The position numbers were made by a program, and so were the translations under genes. The notes under the pieces are model-generated. The model did no database searches and was not told the origin of the DNA. It was given only the letters and a program-made list of their open reading frames with translations. A stretch of DNA of 64,000 nucleotides from Haladaptatus salinisoli (GTDB lineage Archaea; Halobacteriota; Halobacteria; Halobacteriales; Haladaptataceae): positions 2,034,823 to 2,098,822 of the forward strand of contig NZ_CP085327.1 of NCBI RefSeq assembly GCF_020614375.1, read 5' to 3'. Each line of letters opens with the position of its first letter. Positions within the stretch are counted from its first letter, which is position 1. Shown piece by piece: positions 9,225 through 18,102 of the stretch.

Positions 9225-10475
9225 GTGGCCGACCGACTTCGAAACGGCGACCGACTCCGAAACGACGACCGACTCCCGAACGACGAGCAACTCGTGACGG
9301 GCTACTCCGGACGACTGCTGCTCGCCATCTCGCTCGGCTGGGCGATGATTCAGGCGGGCCGACTCGTGCTCTCGCCCATGCTCCCGACCGTGATGGATTC
9401 GCTCGGCATCACGGAGTTCCAAGCGGGGCTCGCGCTCTCCCTGCTCTGGGGACTGTACGCGCTCGGCCAGTATCCCAGCGGAAGGCTCTCCGACCGCCTC
9501 TCGCGGAAGAGCCTGCTCGCCGCCGGACTCGCGCTGCTCGTCGTCGGCTTCGCGGCGCTCGCCAGCGCGCCGACCTACTCGGCGTTCCTGCTCGGCGCGG
9601 CGGTCGTCGGCTCCGGTGCCGGCCTCTACCCGACCCCGGCACGCGCGCTCGTCTCCGACCTGTTCGTCGCCCGTCGGGGGCAGGCGTTCGGCCTGCACAC
9701 AGCCTCGGGCGACTCGGGCGGCGCGGTGGCGGCCGGCCTCGCGGTCGTCGTCCTCGCGGTCGCCACGTGGCGGTTCGCGTTCCTGCCGGTCACCCTCGTC
9801 CTCGTGACGGTGCTCGTCCTGCTCCATCGCTGGAGCCGCGAGGCGTACACCCGACCCCGATTCGACGCGGGCGCGGGTCGAGTCGTGCTCCGCGACCTGG
9901 GCGTGACCGCTCGCCGATTCGGCGACCGTCGAACCGCGTCCCTGCTCGTCGCCTACTCGCTGTACGCCTTCGTCTGGCAGTCCGTCGCGGGCTTTCTGCC
10001 GACGTTCCTCCAAGCGGTGAAGGGATTCTCGCCCGCACTCGCGGGCGGCGGCTTCGCCGCGCTGTTCGTCGTCGGCGCGGCGGTGAAACCCCTCTCGGGG
10101 TCGCTCGGCGACCGTATCTCGCGGCCCGTCGTCGCCGCCGGGGCGCTCACGCTCGCCGCCGCCGCCCTCGCCGCCCTCCTGCTCGCCTCCGGCACGCTCG
10201 CCATCGCGGGGTGCGTCGTCGTCTTCGCCGCCGGGTTGATGGCGTACCCGCCGGTCATGCAGGCGTTCCTGATGGACGCGTTCCCGGACGGGAGCATGGG
10301 CGGCGACCTCGGCGCGACCCGCACCGTCTACATCGGTCTCGGAAGCCTCGGGCCGACCTACGTCGGCTTCGTCGCGGGACGCGCGTCGTACGTCGCGGCG
10401 TTCGCGGGGTTGCTCGGCTGTCTGGTCGTCAGCGCCGCCGTCGTCGTCTGGCTCGCGCGAACGGAGGTCGGATAG
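9225..10475 (+). CDS. MFS permease
   Basis: A 416-residue major facilitator with about 12 hydrophobic segments. The loop GRLSDRLSRKSLL between helices 2 and 3 is the classic MFS signature. The protein begins with GTG and has an unusual hydrophilic N-terminus with three near-repeats of DRLRND before the first helix, at about residue 25. Substrate is unknown. It is downstream of serA but separated by 135 nt containing a T-rich stretch, so co-transcription is unlikely. Confidence 0.85.
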   Translation: MADRLRNGDRLRNDDRLPNDEQLVTGYSGRLLLAISLGWAMIQAGRLVLSPMLPTVMDSLGITEFQAGLALSLLWGLYALGQYPSGRLSDRLSRKSLLAAGLALLVVGFAALASAPTYSAFLLGAAVVGSGAGLYPTPARALVSDLFVARRGQAFGLHTASGDSGGAVAAGLAVVVLAVATWRFAFLPVTLVLVTVLVLLHRWSREAYTRPRFDAGAGRVVLRDLGVTARRFGDRRTASLLVAYSLYAFVWQSVAGFLPTFLQAVKGFSPALAGGGFAALFVVGAAVKPLSGSLGDRISRPVVAAGALTLAAAALAALLLASGTLAIAGCVVVFAAGLMAYPPVMQAFLMDAFPDGSMGGDLGATRTVYIGLGSLGPTYVGFVAGRASYVAAFAGLLGCLVVSAAVVVWLARTEVG

Positions 10476-10544
10476 GGTTTCGACGCCCCACGAGCGGACT
10501 CTCGCGGCTCGTCGGCGCGACCGTCGCGTTCGGACCCGCGGTCG

Positions 10545-11789
10545 TCACTCCCGGAGCACGTCTGACGGCAGTTCCTCCGCCGGCGGGAGCGGACCGAACT
10601 CGTCGAGCGCCCCTCGAAGCGCGTCGGGGTCGTCGCGGCCGGGCAGCGGTTCCGTCGCGGTTCGGCACGGTTCGGTCACGCCGAGCGCCGAGCAGACGCG
10701 GTCCGCGACCGCCTCGGCCATCTGTCGGTAGGTGGTCAGCTTCCCGCCGACGATGGTCGTCATCCCCGGGCGGTCGTCGCGCTCCTCGTGGTCGAGGAGG
10801 GTGAAATCGCGGGTCAAGGAGCGCCCGTCTTCGATGTCGGCGTCCGTCCCGCCGAACAGCGGTCTGACGCCCCAGTACGACCGGACGACCCGCGCCGTGG
10901 CGACGTCGGGAATCATCTCGCTCGCCGCCTCGACCATCCGGTCGGTCTCCCGCTCAGTCTTCGGATAGTCGTCCGGGTCCTCCACCTCGGCGCTCGTCGT
11001 CCCGAGGACCACCGTCCGTTCGTGCGGGACGACGATGTCGCCGTCGGACGCCGGGCGACCGCGATTGAGAACCGCGTCGAGCGCCGGGTAGTCGACGACG
11101 ACCATGACCCCTTTCGACGGCCGCATCGGAATCTCGACCCCGGCCATCGCGCCGACCGATTCGGCCCACGCGCCGGTCGCGTTGACGACGTGATCGGCGC
11201 GAATCTCCTCGGTTCCCGACGCCTCCCGGTGTCGAACCTCCGCCCCGACGACGGCGCCGTCTTCGACGAGCACGTCCACGACCTCCGCGTGCGTCCCGAT
11301 GGTTCCCCCTCGCTCGCGGGCACCGACGGCGTTCGCCACGGTGAGCGGAAACGGGTGGACGACGGCGTCCGGCACTCGAAACGCTCGCTCCGCCTCCGGG
11401 GATAGCCGCGGGCAGTCGTCCCGAACCGCCTCGACGGCGACCGGTTCGGCGTCGATGCCGCAGTCGAGACAGCTCCGGCGCGCCCGCTCGAAATAGGACT
11501 CGTCGTCCGCCGACAGTTGAACGAGGTAACCGCCGGTTTCGTCGACGCAGTGGCTCGCCACGTCGCGAAGGATGCGGTTCTCCTCGATGCAGTCGGCCGC
11601 GCTCTCCGGGTCGGCGACCGCGTAGCGAGCGCCGCTGTGCAGGAGTCCGTGCATGTTCCCCGTCGCGCCGTCCGCGAGTCGCCCGCGCTCGACGACGACC
11701 GTTTCGAGGCCGCGCAGTCCGAGGTCGCGCGCGACGCCGGTGCCGGTGATGCCGCCGCCGATTATCAGAACGTCCGTTTTCCCCACCAT
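10545..11789 (-). CDS. GlpA-like FAD-dependent oxidoreductase, short form
   Basis: A 414-residue DAO-fold flavoprotein. The FAD-binding motif IIGGGITGTGVARDL is at about residues 9-23, with HSGARYAV and the late YWGVRPL motif typical of glycerol-3-phosphate dehydrogenases. Full-length haloarchaeal GlpA is usually well over 500 residues and ends in a cysteine-rich [2Fe-2S]-associated domain. This protein lacks that region, and no glpB, glpC or glpK is adjacent. It may oxidise glycerol-3-phosphate or a related 2-hydroxy substrate with another electron acceptor. Confidence 0.75.
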   Translation of the reverse strand: MVGKTDVLIIGGGITGTGVARDLGLRGLETVVVERGRLADGATGNMHGLLHSGARYAVADPESAADCIEENRILRDVASHCVDETGGYLVQLSADDESYFERARRSCLDCGIDAEPVAVEAVRDDCPRLSPEAERAFRVPDAVVHPFPLTVANAVGARERGGTIGTHAEVVDVLVEDGAVVGAEVRHREASGTEEIRADHVVNATGAWAESVGAMAGVEIPMRPSKGVMVVVDYPALDAVLNRGRPASDGDIVVPHERTVVLGTTSAEVEDPDDYPKTERETDRMVEAASEMIPDVATARVVRSYWGVRPLFGGTDADIEDGRSLTRDFTLLDHEERDDRPGMTTIVGGKLTTYRQMAEAVADRVCSALGVTEPCRTATEPLPGRDDPDALRGALDEFGPLPPAEELPSDVLRE

Positions 11790-11846
11790 GCCTCCCTTCG
11801 GGTCGGGCGTCGTTTTACGCTGTCGGGCGCCCGACAGCCGGACGGG

Positions 11847-13118
11847 TCACCGAGAGAGCAGCGAGAGCACGTCGTCCGTGTCGGCGGGGACGGGCTCCGG
11901 TTCGACCCCCGCCGCGGCGGCCGCGTCGGGGTCCTTCAGGAGGTGGCCCGTCGTCAGGCAGACGACGCGCTCGTCCGCCGAAATTTCGCCCGATTCGCGG
12001 AGCGTTCGCAGGCCCGCGACGCTCGCCGCGCTGGCGGGTTCCACGCCGACGCCGTCCCGCGCCAGCGCGCGCTGCGCGTCGGTTATCTCCCCGTCGGAGA
12101 CGGCGACGGCGGTTCCGCCGGTCTCCCGAATCGCGGGGAGCGCCTTCGGCGCGTTCACCGGGTAGCCGATTCGGATGGCGGTCGCGACGGTTTCGACCTC
12201 GTCCCAGCGCCGGACCTCGTCGGCTCCCTCCTCTATGGCTTCGACCATCGGGGCCGCGCCCTCGGCCTGCACGCCGGTCAGCGTCGGCACCTCCTCGGGC
12301 GCGAGTTCCCCGGCGGCGACGAGTTCGCGGAACGCCTTGAACAGCGCGCTGGTGTTCCCGGCGTTACCGACCGGGAGGACGATTCTGTCCGGCAGTTCGC
12401 CGGTCTGGTCGCGGAACCCCTCGAGTATCTCGAGGCCGATGGTCTTCTGGCCCTCCAGTCGGAAGGGGTTCAGCGAGTTGAGCAGGTACGCCTCGCCGCG
12501 GTCGGCGAGGTCCGAGACGACGTCGAGGCAGTCGTCGAAGTTACCGTCCACTTCGAGGATGCGCGCGCCGTGGAGGCTGGCCTGCGCGACCTTTCCGGCG
12601 GCGACCTTTCCGGCGGGGAGGAGCACGAGCACCTCGCTTCCGGCGCGCGCGCCGTAGCAGGCCAGCGCGGCGCTGGTGTTGCCCGTGCTCGCGCAGGCGA
12701 GCCGGGAGACGCCGAGTTTCTGCGCGACGCGAACGCCGAGCGTCATCCCGCGGTCTTTGAAACTCCCGGTCGGGTTCATCCCCTCGTGTTTGACCCGCAG
12801 GGCCGAGACGCCGACCTCGTCCTCGATGGTCGGCACCTCGTAGAGCGGCGTGTCCCCCTCCTCGATGCTCACGCCGGAGTCGACCGGGAGCGCGTCGGCG
12901 TAGCGCCAGACGCCCCGCTTCGGGCCGCGCTCGCCGAAATCGTCGAACGTCGGGTGGTCGTCGTAGCGCACTTCGAGCAGACCGTCGCAGTCCGGACAGC
13001 GATAGCGAATCTGGTCGAACGGCGGACCGGTCCACCCGCATTCGATGCAGGCCAGCCAGACGCCGTCGTCCGCGACGTCGGGGACTGGCGCGGTCGGATT
13101 CGAGAGCGTGAGGTTCAT
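11847..13118 (-). CDS. thrC: Threonine synthase
   Basis: A 423-residue PLP enzyme that converts O-phosphohomoserine to threonine. A zinc-ribbon-like N-terminus (CIECGWTG then CPDC) precedes the catalytic domain. PLP lysine lies in GSFKDRGMT, and TGNTSAA and VGNAGNTSALF are cofactor-binding loops. The start MNLTLSNPTAP was chosen because the longer upstream reading is Pro/Ser-rich. Homoserine is also the substrate of MetX in this window, so methionine and threonine branch enzymes are near one another. Confidence 0.93.
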   Translation of the reverse strand: MNLTLSNPTAPVPDVADDGVWLACIECGWTGPPFDQIRYRCPDCDGLLEVRYDDHPTFDDFGERGPKRGVWRYADALPVDSGVSIEEGDTPLYEVPTIEDEVGVSALRVKHEGMNPTGSFKDRGMTLGVRVAQKLGVSRLACASTGNTSAALACYGARAGSEVLVLLPAGKVAAGKVAQASLHGARILEVDGNFDDCLDVVSDLADRGEAYLLNSLNPFRLEGQKTIGLEILEGFRDQTGELPDRIVLPVGNAGNTSALFKAFRELVAAGELAPEEVPTLTGVQAEGAAPMVEAIEEGADEVRRWDEVETVATAIRIGYPVNAPKALPAIRETGGTAVAVSDGEITDAQRALARDGVGVEPASAASVAGLRTLRESGEISADERVVCLTTGHLLKDPDAAAAAGVEPEPVPADTDDVLSLLSR

Positions 13119-13222
13119 CGCGCGGTGGAATGGGCTCCGGGGAGAAAAAGGCGCGGACGGTGGCAACGCTGACGGCATCGCCCGCGCGGTCAAAAATCGA
13201 AAGCGGGAGGATTCCCTGCGCC

Positions 13223-13822
13223 TCAGATGAGGCTCATGTAGTAGTCCCAGTCCCAGTACTGACCGGGGTCGGTGTGGTCGTTGTAGCCGCAGTCGGTCTC
13301 GGGGACCTGATGGTGTCCCATGATGCCGCTCTCCCCGCCGCAGGACGCGACACCGGAGACGCGACTCTTCGGGATGTTGTACTCGTTGCAGAGCCAGCGG
13401 ACGAGTTCGGCGGAGCTTCGGTACTGCGCGTCCGGGAAGCCGCTGCTCACGTAGCCGCCGTGCTCGATGCCGATGGTGGCGTCGTTGTACCACCCGACAC
13501 CGCCGGCGTGCCAGCCGATGTTGATGTCGCTCAAGCTCTGGTACTTGTACCCGTCGTCCCTGATGGTGTAGTGGGCGCTGACGTTGGCGTCGGGGTCCTG
13601 GAACCAGTTGACCGTACTCTCCGCCGACCCCTGCGCGACGTGGATGACGATGGCGTCGATCTCCGCCGCGCCGCGGTTCGCGGCCGTGTAGTTGCTCGAA
13701 TGGGCCGGCTCCCAATCGACGGTCGGCTTCGCCGCCGCCGTGTTACTCGAGAGGACCGCCGCCCCTACTCCGGCCGTACCGGCCGCACCGATTCGTTTCA
13801 GCATGTTGCGCCTTGTTGGCAT
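13223..13822 (-). CDS. Tat-exported N-acetylmuramoyl-L-alanine amidase
   Basis: A 199-residue protein with a Tat signal (MPTRRNMLKRIG, hydrophobic stretch, AAA cleavage region near residue 33) followed by an Amidase_2/PGRP domain. Candidate zinc-site and catalytic residues are His in IVIHVAQG, His in IMGHHQVP, and the C-terminal DHTDPGQYWDWDYY motif shared with secreted actinobacterial amidases. The family cuts the muramic acid to L-Ala bond of bacterial peptidoglycan, which haloarchaea do not make. The ATG at 13822 lies about 27 nt from a clear TATA box, so the start is well supported. Confidence 0.88.
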   Translation of the reverse strand: MPTRRNMLKRIGAAGTAGVGAAVLSSNTAAAKPTVDWEPAHSSNYTAANRGAAEIDAIVIHVAQGSAESTVNWFQDPDANVSAHYTIRDDGYKYQSLSDINIGWHAGGVGWYNDATIGIEHGGYVSSGFPDAQYRSSAELVRWLCNEYNIPKSRVSGVASCGGESGIMGHHQVPETDCGYNDHTDPGQYWDWDYYMSLI

Positions 13823-13844
13823 GGTGCGCCCTATTATTTTCACG

Positions 13845-13856
13845 AATAAATTTAGT
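13845..13856 (-). promoter_or_regulatory. TATA promoter of the amidase gene
   Basis: An AATAAATTTAG tract within a 60-nt AT-rich patch is centred about 27 nt ahead of the amidase ATG. This indicates leaderless transcription. Confidence 0.6.
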
Positions 13857-13959
13857 TCTTTTTTCTAGATTATTACAATACTATAACTACCCAAGAAAAG
13901 TAACCCGGGTTCGCGAGCCCGGCGGATTTCTGACGCGCCCTCGGAGCGGCCGCGGTCGC

Positions 13960-14943
13960 CTAGAGCGGCAGGCGGAGTTCGTCGTCCTCGCGCTCGAACT
14001 GCGTTCCGAACGCCGACGAGAGGGTGTCCATCCGTTGCATGCTCCAGTTGCCGGCGTAGTGTTCCGCCTCGTGGACGGCGAGGTCGTAGACCTCGGTCGG
14101 CGAGAGTCGGAGTTCGGTCGGGTCGCCCCCGTCGACGCGAACCTCGAAGAGGAAACTCCGGTCGTTGCGGAGCGAGTCGTCCACCGCGTAGTCGTCCACG
14201 AAGTCGCCCGTGTCGTACAGCACGAGCGTCCCGTCGACCACCTCGACGCCCTGAAAGACGTGCGCGCTGTGGCCGTGGACGACGTCGACGCCTCTCTCGG
14301 CCAACCAGCGGACGAACTCCCGAAATTCGACGGGCGGTTCGGTGCGCATGTTCGGCCCCCAGTGGAGCGACGCCACGAGCAGGTCGGGGTCCGCCTCGCG
14401 GGCGCGGGCGAGCGCCTCGCCGACGACGCGCGTCGTCTCGTCGTCGGTCACGTCGAACTGGACGTGGGCGGTTCCCGGTTCGTCCGGCCCCGCCGCGAAC
14501 TCGGGCGTGTTGTCGGTGAACGAGACGAACGCCACGTCGAGGTCGCCGACCGAGACGAACGCCGGTGCGTGGGACGCGTCCGCGTCGACGCCCGCCCCGG
14601 AGTGGGCGATTCCGGCGTCGTCGAGGTGGTCGATGGTGTCGCGGAGCGCGGTCGGCCCGTAGTCCAGGATGTGGTTGTTGGCGAGGTTCGCCCAGTCGAC
14701 GCCGACCGACTCCAGCGCCGGAATCGCCCAATCGGGGTCGGCCCGGAAGTGGAACGGTCGGTAGGTGTCCGTCCACGGCGTTCCGCGAACGGAGAGGCAG
14801 CACTCGAGGTTGATGAAGAGTCCGTCCAGCGCGCGGAGCCGGTCGTCCACGTTCCCCCATATCGCGGTCACGTCCCGCTGTCGCTGCCGCTCGTCCACCA
14901 ATCGACCGAGCATCACGTCGCCCGTAAAACCGAGTTTCGTCAT
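13960..14943 (-). CDS. CapA-family calcineurin-like phosphoesterase
   Basis: A 327-residue protein of the CapA (PgsA) type. Metal-binding motifs are GDVMLGR at the N-terminus, ANNHILDYG (N-H pair), and LHWGPNM plus HGHSAHVFQG later on. CapA proteins take part in poly-gamma-glutamate export or anchoring in bacilli, but in archaea the substrate is unknown. There is no obvious signal peptide. It lies just downstream of the arginine block and upstream of the amidase, all on one strand, but has its own TTTTAT box about 40 nt ahead of the start. Confidence 0.82.
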   Translation of the reverse strand: MTKLGFTGDVMLGRLVDERQRQRDVTAIWGNVDDRLRALDGLFINLECCLSVRGTPWTDTYRPFHFRADPDWAIPALESVGVDWANLANNHILDYGPTALRDTIDHLDDAGIAHSGAGVDADASHAPAFVSVGDLDVAFVSFTDNTPEFAAGPDEPGTAHVQFDVTDDETTRVVGEALARAREADPDLLVASLHWGPNMRTEPPVEFREFVRWLAERGVDVVHGHSAHVFQGVEVVDGTLVLYDTGDFVDDYAVDDSLRNDRSFLFEVRVDGGDPTELRLSPTEVYDLAVHEAEHYAGNWSMQRMDTLSSAFGTQFEREDDELRLPL

Positions 14944-15053
14944 CTTCCCCCTCACCGCACCACGGTTCGAGTGACAGCGATAAAAGGCTACTCGCCCCGC
15001 CGCCGCCCGAGACCGGCCATCGACACCCCGTCGTCGACCGCCTCCCCGAGCGC

Positions 15054-15938
15054 TCAGGCGAGGAACGTCAGCAGCGCTTTCTGCGTGTGAAGCCTGTTCT
15101 CTGCCTGGTCCCACGAGAGCGAGCGGTCGCTTTCGAGCACCTCGTTCGTTATCTCCTCGCCGCGGTGGGCCGGCAGGCAGTGCATCACCGGCGTCGAATC
15201 GGGGAGCAGCTCCGCGTTCAGTTGGAACCCCTCGAAGTCGGCCAGTTTCGACTCGCGCTCCTCCTCTTCGCCCATGCTGACCCAGACGTCGGTGTAGACC
15301 ACGTCGGCGTCGGCGACCGCCTCGGTCGGGTCGTGCGTCAGGGTCGGGGCCGGCCCCCGCGATTTCGCCCGCGCCAGCGCGTCTTCCGACGGTTCGTACC
15401 CCTCGGGCGTCGCTATCGTCAGGTCGAGACCGACCATCGAGGCGGCGACGGCGAAGGAGTTGAGGACGTTGTTTCCGTCGCCGACCCATCCGACGGACAC
15501 GTCCTCGAACCCGCCGAAGCGCTCGCGGATGGTGAGCAGGTCGGCGAGCGACTGGCAGGGGTGGGCGACGTCGGAGAGTCCGTTGACGACCGGTATCGTC
15601 GCGTGCTCGGCCATCTCGACCAGATTGCCGTGGTCGAACACGCGCCCCATGACGAAGTCCACGTAGCGCGAGAGCACGCGGCCCGTGTCGGAGACCGGTT
15701 CGCCCCGTTCGAGTTGCGTGTCGTTCGGGCCGAGGAAGATGGCGTGACCGCCGAGTTGCGTCATCCCCGTCTCGAACGAGACGCGGGTGCGCGTGCTCGG
15801 CTTCTCGAACAGCATGGCGAGCGTTCGCCCGGCCAGCGCGTCGGGCGACCCCTCCGATTTGAACTCCTCCGCGACCGCCAGCACCTCGGCCAACTCGCCC
15901 GGCGACAGGTCGTCAGTGTCGAGGAAGTGGCGCGTCAC
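15054..15938 (-). CDS. argF: Ornithine carbamoyltransferase
   Basis: A 294-residue enzyme that forms citrulline from ornithine and carbamoyl phosphate. The carbamoyl-phosphate loop FEKPSTRTRVSFE, HPCQSLADL and the ornithine-binding HCLPAHRGEE are all present. The start is a GTG that overlaps the argE stop (GTGA), so translation is probably coupled to argE. It is the last gene of the argW-to-argF run. Confidence 0.95.
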   Translation of the reverse strand: MTRHFLDTDDLSPGELAEVLAVAEEFKSEGSPDALAGRTLAMLFEKPSTRTRVSFETGMTQLGGHAIFLGPNDTQLERGEPVSDTGRVLSRYVDFVMGRVFDHGNLVEMAEHATIPVVNGLSDVAHPCQSLADLLTIRERFGGFEDVSVGWVGDGNNVLNSFAVAASMVGLDLTIATPEGYEPSEDALARAKSRGPAPTLTHDPTEAVADADVVYTDVWVSMGEEEERESKLADFEGFQLNAELLPDSTPVMHCLPAHRGEEITNEVLESDRSLSWDQAENRLHTQKALLTFLA

Positions 15939-16972
15939 GCGTCCCCCTCCAGCGATTCGCAGACGTCGGCGAGCACCGCTATCGACCGGTCGAACTCGGC
16001 CAGTTCGATGCGCTCGTCGGGGGTGTGGTCGAGCGACGAGTCGCCCGGCCCGTAGGTCACGACCGGACAGTCCCACGCCTCGGCGTAGAGGTTGGCGTCG
16101 CTCGTCCCCGTCTTGCGAAGCAGTCGGGGGTCGCCGCCCTCGTTCCGCACCGCGACCCGGAAGGCTCTCGCCAGTTCGGTCCGCGGACTCGCCATCGTCG
16201 GCGGGATGGGGTCGTTCCACGAGACCGACCCGGCGTCGAGTTCGGCCTCGGCCGCCTCGCGCACCTCGGCGACCGAGGCCCCCGGCGGCACCCGGAGTTC
16301 GACGTCGACCGTCGCCTCGGTGGCCAGTCCGTCTGCCGCGACGCCGCCCGCGAACTCGACCGGTTTCGCCGTCACCGATTCGACCGTCGGCCCGTCGGAA
16401 TCGAACGCCGACTCGACCCGCGAAAGCCACCCGACGGCGTGCTGGATGGCGTTCGGCTCCGGCCGAGAGGTGTGCTGGGACTCGACCGCGACCGAGTAGG
16501 TGCCGGACTGGAAGCCGCGGTAGCCGAGCGTCAGGCCCTCCCAACCGCTCGGCTCGCCGTTCACGACGAAGTCGGGTTCCTCGCGGTCGGTGACGAGGTG
16601 GCGCGCGCCGCGCGACCCCTCCTCCTCGCCGACGACGCCGACGAAACTCGCGCCGGTTTCGACCGCCGCGACCGCCATCGCCGAGAGCGGTCCCTTCGCG
16701 TCCACGCTCCCGCGACCCCGGAGAACGCCGCCGTCCAGTTCGACCGGGATGTCCCCCGAAACGGTGTCCATGTGGGAGGTGAGCAGGACGCCGTTTCCGG
16801 GGGCGCGGACGTTGCCGACCTCGTCGATCCACACCTCCCTGTCGTTCGCTTCGAGGAACGCCGCGAGGCGCTCCGCGCAGTCGGCTTCGTTCCCCGACAC
16901 CGAGGGCGTCTCGACCAACTCGACCAGCAGGTCGCGGGCGTCGCCCCGCGAGACGGTCGCGGTCGCCGTCAT
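15935..16972 (-). CDS. argE: [LysW]-ornithine/lysine hydrolase
   Basis: A 345-residue M20/M28-type zinc peptidase of the LysK/ArgE group. Zinc ligands are in TSHMDTV and GRGSVDAKG, the catalytic Glu pair in GEEEGSRG, and a late His in LDHTPDE. It releases ornithine from the C-terminal glutamate of the carrier ArgW. The start overlaps the argD stop by 4 nt and its end overlaps the argF GTG by 4 nt. In LysW-type systems the same enzyme may also release lysine, but only arginine genes are present here. Confidence 0.93.
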   Translation of the reverse strand: MTATATVSRGDARDLLVELVETPSVSGNEADCAERLAAFLEANDREVWIDEVGNVRAPGNGVLLTSHMDTVSGDIPVELDGGVLRGRGSVDAKGPLSAMAVAAVETGASFVGVVGEEEGSRGARHLVTDREEPDFVVNGEPSGWEGLTLGYRGFQSGTYSVAVESQHTSRPEPNAIQHAVGWLSRVESAFDSDGPTVESVTAKPVEFAGGVAADGLATEATVDVELRVPPGASVAEVREAAEAELDAGSVSWNDPIPPTMASPRTELARAFRVAVRNEGGDPRLLRKTGTSDANLYAEAWDCPVVTYGPGDSSLDHTPDERIELAEFDRSIAVLADVCESLEGDA

Positions 16973-18102
16973 TTCCCTCCCCCCAGGGCGTCGGAGAGCG
17001 CGGCGACGACGGCGTCGACGTGCTCCGTTTCGACCGTCAGGGGCGGCAGGAGTCGCAGGACGCTCCGCCCCGCCGGGAGCGCGAGCACTCGGTGCGAGAG
17101 CGCGAGCTCCTTCAGCAGGCGGTTGGCCCCGCGCTTCACCTCGATGCCGACCAGCAGCCCCGCGCCGCGAATCTCGCGCACCGGGAGGTCCGCGGCCGCG
17201 AGTTCCGACCGGAGGTACTCGCCCACCTCGGCCGCGTGGGATGGGAGGTCCTCGTCCACGACGACCGAGAGGGTCGCCTCCGCCGCGGCGCTGACGACCG
17301 GGCTTCCGCTGAACGTCGAGCCGTGCGACCCCGCGCCCTCGGCTATCCAGTCGGCGCAGAGCGTCGTCCCGACGGGGAGGCCGCTCGCCAACCCCTTCGC
17401 GGTCGTGAGCACGTCCGGAACGACGTCGGCGTGCTCGCAGGCCCAGAGCTCCCCCGTCCGGCCGAGTCCGGTCTGAATCTCGTCGAGCACCAGCGCGGCC
17501 CCGGCGTCCGCCGTCAGGTCGCGCGCCGCCCGGAGGTAGCTCGCGGTCGCGGGGTTGACGCCGCCCTCGCCCTGCACGGGTTCGAGGATGACGGCGGCGG
17601 TATCGTCGTCCACCGCCTCGGCCAGTTCGTCCTCGTCGCCGTAGGCGACGAACTCCACGTCCTGCACGAGCGGTTCGTACGGACCGCGGAACTTGGACTT
17701 CCACGTCACCGAGAGCGACCCCATGGTGCGCCCGTGGAAGCCGCGCTTCGCGGCGACTATCTTCGAGTTTCCGGTCGCGCTCCGGGCGAACTTCAGCGCC
17801 GCCTCGTTCGCCTCCGTGCCGGAGTTGCAGAGCCAGACGTTTTCGAGGCCGCCGGGAGCCACCGCCGCCAACTTCTCGTACAGCGCGTCGCGGGAGGGGG
17901 TCGGGTACGACCCCTGGACGAACAGCAGTTCCGCGGCCTGTTCCTGCACCGCCGAGACGACCTCGGGGTGGCAGTGGCCGACCGGGGCGACCGCGTAGCT
18001 CGCGCCGAAATCGAGGTACGCGGTTCCGTCGTCGGCGTACAGGTACGGTCCCTCGCCGCGCTCGATGGAGATGGGCTTCTCGGAGTAGACGAACCCAGTC
18101 AC
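16969..18102 (-). CDS. argD: [LysW]-glutamate-semialdehyde aminotransferase
   Basis: A 377-residue class-III PLP aminotransferase. VLDEIQTGLGRTG contains the PLP-binding Asp, TTAKGLASGLP the Schiff-base lysine, and FHGRTMGSLS the substrate-side motif. It converts the carrier-bound glutamate semialdehyde to the ornithine derivative. It overlaps argB by 4 nt at its start and argE by 4 nt at its end. Confidence 0.95.
   Translation of the reverse strand: MTGFVYSEKPISIERGEGPYLYADDGTAYLDFGASYAVAPVGHCHPEVVSAVQEQAAELLFVQGSYPTPSRDALYEKLAAVAPGGLENVWLCNSGTEANEAALKFARSATGNSKIVAAKRGFHGRTMGSLSVTWKSKFRGPYEPLVQDVEFVAYGDEDELAEAVDDDTAAVILEPVQGEGGVNPATASYLRAARDLTADAGAALVLDEIQTGLGRTGELWACEHADVVPDVLTTAKGLASGLPVGTTLCADWIAEGAGSHGSTFSGSPVVSAAAEATLSVVVDEDLPSHAAEVGEYLRSELAAADLPVREIRGAGLLVGIEVKRGANRLLKELALSHRVLALPAGRSVLRLLPPLTVETEHVDAVVAALSDALGGGK

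Noticed and set aside
7487-10804. Very long plus-strand reading of 1105 codons
   Set aside because: It overlaps serA and the MFS gene in another frame and is almost entirely Arg/Pro/Gly, typical of a frame shadow in GC-rich DNA.
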